57,719 nt of DNA from Catellatospora bangladeshensis. Its GTDB lineage: Bacteria > Actinomycetota > Actinomycetes > Mycobacteriales > Micromonosporaceae. The notes under the pieces were generated by a model. It searched no databases. It saw only the letters and a list, made by a program, of their open reading frames with translations, and was not told where the DNA came from. Positions 54,690 to 57,719 of the stretch are shown here, piece by piece (the first letter of the stretch is position 1; each line of letters begins with the position of its first letter). The position numbers and the translations under genes are program-made. Location of the stretch: assembly GCF_016862575.1 (NCBI RefSeq), contig NZ_BONF01000013.1, positions 1 through 57,719 on the forward strand, given 5' to 3'.

Positions 54690-56284
54690 GCGCGGACCGG
54701 CCGGCCCACGCCGGCGCGTACGGGGTGGACCAGGGGCGCATCATGCGCACCGGGATCTTCAACCTCGTGGGCGCCGGCGTCTCCGCGCTGGCGGGCCTCG
54801 CGCTCACCGTGGTCGTCACCCGCGGCTTCGACGCGAGTGTCGCCGGGGTGCTGTTCACCCTCACCTCGGTGTTCCTGATCCTGTCCGCGGCGGCGCTGCT
54901 CGGCGCGGAGACCGGCGTCGTCTACCTGCTCGCCCAGCAGCGGGTGCGTGACGAGACGGGCCGCCTGCGCGCCACCGTCCTTGTCGCCACCGCGCCCGTC
55001 GTGGTGGCCAGTCTCGTGCTCGCCGGGGCGCTGTGGGCCGCCGCGCCGTGGTTCGTCGGCGTGACGCTGCCCGACGCCCCGGCCGGCACCGTCGCCGCGG
55101 TACGCGTGTTCGCCGTGTTCCTGCCCCTGTCCACGCTCAGCGGCGTGCACCTCGCGGTCGGCCGCGGCCTGGGCTCGACCCGGCCGCACGTGCTCGTCGA
55201 GCGGGTGCTGCGGCCCGGTCTGCAGCTGCTCGGCGTCGCCGCCGTGCTCGTCGCGGGCTGGACCAGCTCCGCCGCGCTCGCCCTGGCCTGGGCCGCGCCG
55301 TACGCGCTGGCCGTGGTCGTCGCGGTGCTGTGGTCGGCCCGGCTGCGCCGCCGCGCCGAGCGGGCCGGTGGCGAGCCGGTCGCGGCCCCGGACCGCGCGG
55401 ACTGGGGCCGGTTCTGGCGCTACTCCACGCCCCGGGCGGGCACCGGCCTGGCCCAGCTCGCCCTGCAGCGGCTCGACGTGGTGCTCGTCGCGGCGCTGCG
55501 CGGACCGGTCGACGCGGCGCTCTACACCGCGGCCACCCGGTTCCTGGTGATCGGGCAGCTCGGCGGCCAGGCCCTGGCGCAGTCCGTGCAGCACCGCTTC
55601 TCCGGGCTGCTCGCCCAGGACCAGCACGACGAGGCCAACCAGCTCTACCGCATGACCACCACCTGGCTGATCATGCTGACCTGGCCGTTCTACCTGACCT
55701 GGGCCATCTTCGGCGGGCAGCTCATGTCCGTGTTCGGCGAGGGCTACCAGGCCGGTGGCGACGCGGGCGTGGTCGGCATCGTGCTGTCGCTGACCATGCT
55801 GGTGGCGACGGCCTGCGGCATGGTCTCCACGGTGCAGGAGATGGCCGGCAACACCGGCGTCGCCTTCTTCCAGACCATGATCGCGCTCGGGGTGAACGTG
55901 GTGCTGAACATCGTGCTCATCCCCTCGTACGGCATCGTCGGCGCGGCGCTGGCCTGGTCGGCGGCGCTGCTGCTGAAGAACCTGCTGCCCCTCTTCCAGC
56001 TGCAGCGCCGGCACGGGCTGTCGCCGCTGTCGCGCGGCGGGCTCATCGCGATGGCCGCGGCCGTCGGCTGCTACGGCGTGCTGCCGCTGCTGGCCCGGCT
56101 CGCGCTCGGCGACCACCCGCTGGTCGGCGTCGGCGCGGTGCTCCTCACGACCGTCCTCTACGCCGCGCTGATCTGGCGTCACCGGCAGGCGCTGCAGCTC
56201 GCGGGCCTGCGCAAGCTGCGCCGCCGGCCGGTCGCGGCGCCGGCTCAGCCGGCCTCACCCCCAGTGGAGACCTTGGTGCGATGA
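54686..56284 (+). CDS. Wzx-type polysaccharide flippase
   Basis: 532 aa, about 14 transmembrane helices, MOP/MATE superfamily. Start GRIMRTGIFNLVGAGVSALAGLAL; the C-terminal part has NVVLNIVLIPSYGIVGAALAW, typical of Wzx. It carries lipid-linked repeat units across the membrane for the Wzy-type polymerase encoded upstream. ATG 54686 overlaps the sulfotransferase stop; the next gene overlaps its own stop. Confidence 0.9.
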   Translation: MSADRPAHAGAYGVDQGRIMRTGIFNLVGAGVSALAGLALTVVVTRGFDASVAGVLFTLTSVFLILSAAALLGAETGVVYLLAQQRVRDETGRLRATVLVATAPVVVASLVLAGALWAAAPWFVGVTLPDAPAGTVAAVRVFAVFLPLSTLSGVHLAVGRGLGSTRPHVLVERVLRPGLQLLGVAAVLVAGWTSSAALALAWAAPYALAVVVAVLWSARLRRRAERAGGEPVAAPDRADWGRFWRYSTPRAGTGLAQLALQRLDVVLVAALRGPVDAALYTAATRFLVIGQLGGQALAQSVQHRFSGLLAQDQHDEANQLYRMTTTWLIMLTWPFYLTWAIFGGQLMSVFGEGYQAGGDAGVVGIVLSLTMLVATACGMVSTVQEMAGNTGVAFFQTMIALGVNVVLNIVLIPSYGIVGAALAWSAALLLKNLLPLFQLQRRHGLSPLSRGGLIAMAAAVGCYGVLPLLARLALGDHPLVGVGAVLLTTVLYAALIWRHRQALQLAGLRKLRRRPVAAPAQPASPPVETLVR

Positions 56285-57291
56285 AAACCTCATTACCGGC
56301 TGCGGGGCTGGTGATGGCGCTGGCCGTGGCGGCGGCCGGCTGTACCCCTGCCGCCGAGGAGGTCCCTGCCTCCCCGGTGCGCCCCTCCCCGAGCGTCAAA
56401 GTCATGCCCCCGCCCAACCCGGGCCCGTTCGTCACCACCGGCCGCGGCCCGCAGGTGCCCGCGGACGGCGCCTACTTCGGGGCGTACGTCGACGCCCCGC
56501 AGCGCACCGGCGACCGGCTCGACGCCATCGACGGCTTCGAGAAGCTGATCGGGCGCGACCTCGCCATCGCCCACTCGTTCCACCCGTGGCGCGAGGACTT
56601 CCCCTCGACGTACGACTACGAGCTGGTGCACCGCAACATGCTCCTCATGGTGTCCTGGGCGGGCACCGACACCCGCTCGATCATGACCGGGGTGTACGAC
56701 GAGGAGATCCGCCGCCGCGCCGAGGCGGTGCGCGCGTTCCGGGTGCCGATCCTGCTGCGCTACCGGTGGGAGATGGACCGGCCCAACCTGCAGAACGTGG
56801 TCCACTCACCCGAGGACTTCGTAGCCGCGTGGAAGCGGGTGCGCGGCATCTTCACCGAGGTCGGGGCCACCAACGCGGCGTGGGTGTGGTGCCCGCACGC
56901 CGACGGCTTCATCGATGGCCGGGCGCAGCCCTACTACCCCGGCGACGACCAGGTCGACTGGCTCTGCGCCGACGTGTACCCCGGCCAGGAGATGTACTCC
57001 TTCACCGAGCTGATGGCGCCGGTCCTGGAGTTCGCCCGCCAGCGCCCCCGCCCGCTGATCATCGGCGAGTTCGGCGTCGAGCAGAAGGAGCGTGGCGTAC
57101 GCGCCGCCTGGTTCGACGACATGCGCGCCGTCATGCACCAGCAGCCCCAGATCAAGGCTGTCGTCTACTTCAGCGGCAAGCAGGACGTGCGCCCCAGATA
57201 CGACACCACCCTCGCCCCCGAACTCGACGCCGTCCAAGCCTTCACCACCCTCGCCAACGACCCCTACCTCTCCCAAACCTTCGGCCACTAA
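56281..57291 (+). CDS. GH26-like lipoprotein
   Basis: 336 aa. Lipobox AAAGC (Cys21), Pro-rich linker to about 60, then a GH26-like TIM-barrel: YFGAYVDAPQRTGDRLDAID, LLRYRWEMDRP (Glu164, acid/base position) and LIIGEFGVEQ (Glu263, nucleophile position). Last gene of the plus operon, coupled by ATGA. A glycosidase on the outer face could trim or release the polymer made by the locus. Its C-terminal 150 bases are strongly C-biased. Confidence 0.83.
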   Translation: MKTSLPAAGLVMALAVAAAGCTPAAEEVPASPVRPSPSVKVMPPPNPGPFVTTGRGPQVPADGAYFGAYVDAPQRTGDRLDAIDGFEKLIGRDLAIAHSFHPWREDFPSTYDYELVHRNMLLMVSWAGTDTRSIMTGVYDEEIRRRAEAVRAFRVPILLRYRWEMDRPNLQNVVHSPEDFVAAWKRVRGIFTEVGATNAAWVWCPHADGFIDGRAQPYYPGDDQVDWLCADVYPGQEMYSFTELMAPVLEFARQRPRPLIIGEFGVEQKERGVRAAWFDDMRAVMHQQPQIKAVVYFSGKQDVRPRYDTTLAPELDAVQAFTTLANDPYLSQTFGH

Positions 57292-57363
57292 CCCCGCCCC
57301 CACCCCACCGGCCCCACCGGCCCCACCGGCGACGGCGGCCCGCGCCCGGGGGCGCCGAACCGC

Positions 57364-57424
57364 GTTGATCATGAACTTATGGGCGTGTTCGACGGCGTGT
57401 CGCTGCCCTAACTTCATGATCGAC
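57364..57424. repeat. Family B element, copy B2
   Basis: GATC at 57367-57370 and 57418-57421, 55 bases, the same as B1. Outer arms GATCATGAACTTA and TAACTTCATGATC pair at 12 of 13 positions; inner GGGC/GCCC and CGAC-ggcgt-GTCG. B1 has GGTA/TACC where B2 has GGGC/GCCC, so both sides changed together. Confidence 0.85.
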
Positions 57425-57462
57425 GAACTGCGGCGGGGCCGGTGGGCCGCAGGTGGGTCGGA

Positions 57463-57524
57463 GATCCGTTTTTGTGGACGCTGACTGTTGCTATAGCGAC
57501 GGTGGGCGTCCACAAAAACGGATC
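57463..57524. repeat. GATC-bounded palindromic element C
   Basis: GATCCGTTTTTGTGGACGC (57463-57481) and GCGTCCACAAAAACGGATC (57506-57524) are perfect 19-base arms with a 24-base centre containing GTTGCTATAGCGAC, itself nearly palindromic. Total 62 bases. It could also stop transcription, as the stem holds five T residues. Confidence 0.85.
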
Positions 57525-57614
57525 ATGGGTGCCCGAACGGGCGGGCCCCGGCGGCTGGCGGACCGGGACCGAGTGGATCGGCTGGCGAGCGGGTTGTGTT
57601 CGGGCGGGTAATGA

Positions 57615-57649
57615 CGAACCGCACCTGCCGGGTGGGCGGGTGCGGTTCG
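57615..57649. terminator. Hairpin near right edge
   Basis: CGAACCGCACC (57615-57625) pairs with GGTGCGGTTCG (57639-57649). No T run follows on either strand, so terminator function is uncertain. Confidence 0.4.
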
Positions 57650-57719
57650 CGGTGGTGCTGTTCGCGCTGGGCGCTGGGTGCTCGTTGTGCGGGCTGGCGC
57701 TGGTTTGCCGTGGTGGTTC

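Larger units (their letters stand above)
57292..57719. other. 428-base region after the exopolysaccharide operon
   Basis: It contains element B2, element C and a plain hairpin at 57615-57649. No gene can be supported in 57525-57719, although a gene edge just beyond the window is possible. Confidence 0.5.

Overview
The window reads as a chromosomal segment of a high-GC actinobacterium. The strongest taxonomic hints are the order folB/folP/folK - DUF3180 - orphan nuoD - panC/panD - nadB/nadC/coaX - lsr2 - clpC - mutY - disA/radA/lpqE - carD/ispD/ispF, which is typical of Actinobacteria, and short palindromes of the GAAGGGCACCTTC type that I associate with Micromonosporaceae (recollection, not checked). 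Genus cannot be fixed from the sequence. No tRNA, rRNA, CRISPR array, transposase or integrase was recognised.

Layout. (1) 1-6112, minus strand: a type IV secretion-like operon in canonical VirB2-VirB3-VirB4-VirB6 order; the VirB6-like gene runs off the left edge. (2) 6347-11544: folate genes (folB, folP minus; folK plus), a DUF3180 membrane protein, an orphan permease-like protein and a coiled, highly charged membrane protein. (3) 11605-14042, minus: an orphan NuoD paralogue beside a MidA/NDUFAF7-type methyltransferase, the family that methylates the NuoD counterpart in mitochondrial complex I. (4) 14310-24543, mostly plus: a pantothenate group (DUF2520 protein, panC, panD), three tandem septum-formation-type lipoproteins each with its own promoter, the NAD genes nadB-nadC, coaX, and Lsr2. 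(5) 24972-38562: housekeeping and stress genes (clpC, a NodB-type deacetylase, mutY, an ACT-domain protein, peptide deformylase, disA, radA, lpqE-like, a UbiA-type prenyltransferase, carD, ispD, ispF). (6) 39202-57291: a secreted beta-propeller/glycosidase group followed by a Wzx/Wzy-type exopolysaccharide locus. It holds two sulfotransferase domains, one fused to a PssE/Alg13-type glycosyltransferase, so the product is probably a sulfated polysaccharide. The plus-strand genes from 48451 to 57291 are nearly all coupled by 4-base ATGA/GTGA overlaps.

Between genes the window carries a striking set of palindromic elements of 55-67 bp, each opened and closed by GATC. Family A has five full copies, all exactly 61 bp from GATC to GATC, three of them in a tandem array of about 105-bp period. 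Family B has two full copies of exactly 55 bp plus one partial. Two further single elements have unrelated stems. Paired base changes in the stems of families A and B indicate that the hairpin itself is conserved. These elements, the NuoD2/MidA pair and the sulfotransferase fusion are the most promising new biology here.

Many genes show a TANNNT-type -10 element 6-7 bases before the start codon (folP, mutY, the deacetylase, disA, radA, lpqE-like), implying frequent leaderless transcription. These calls come from reading the sequence; start positions and transfer or regulation statements are inferences unless said otherwise.
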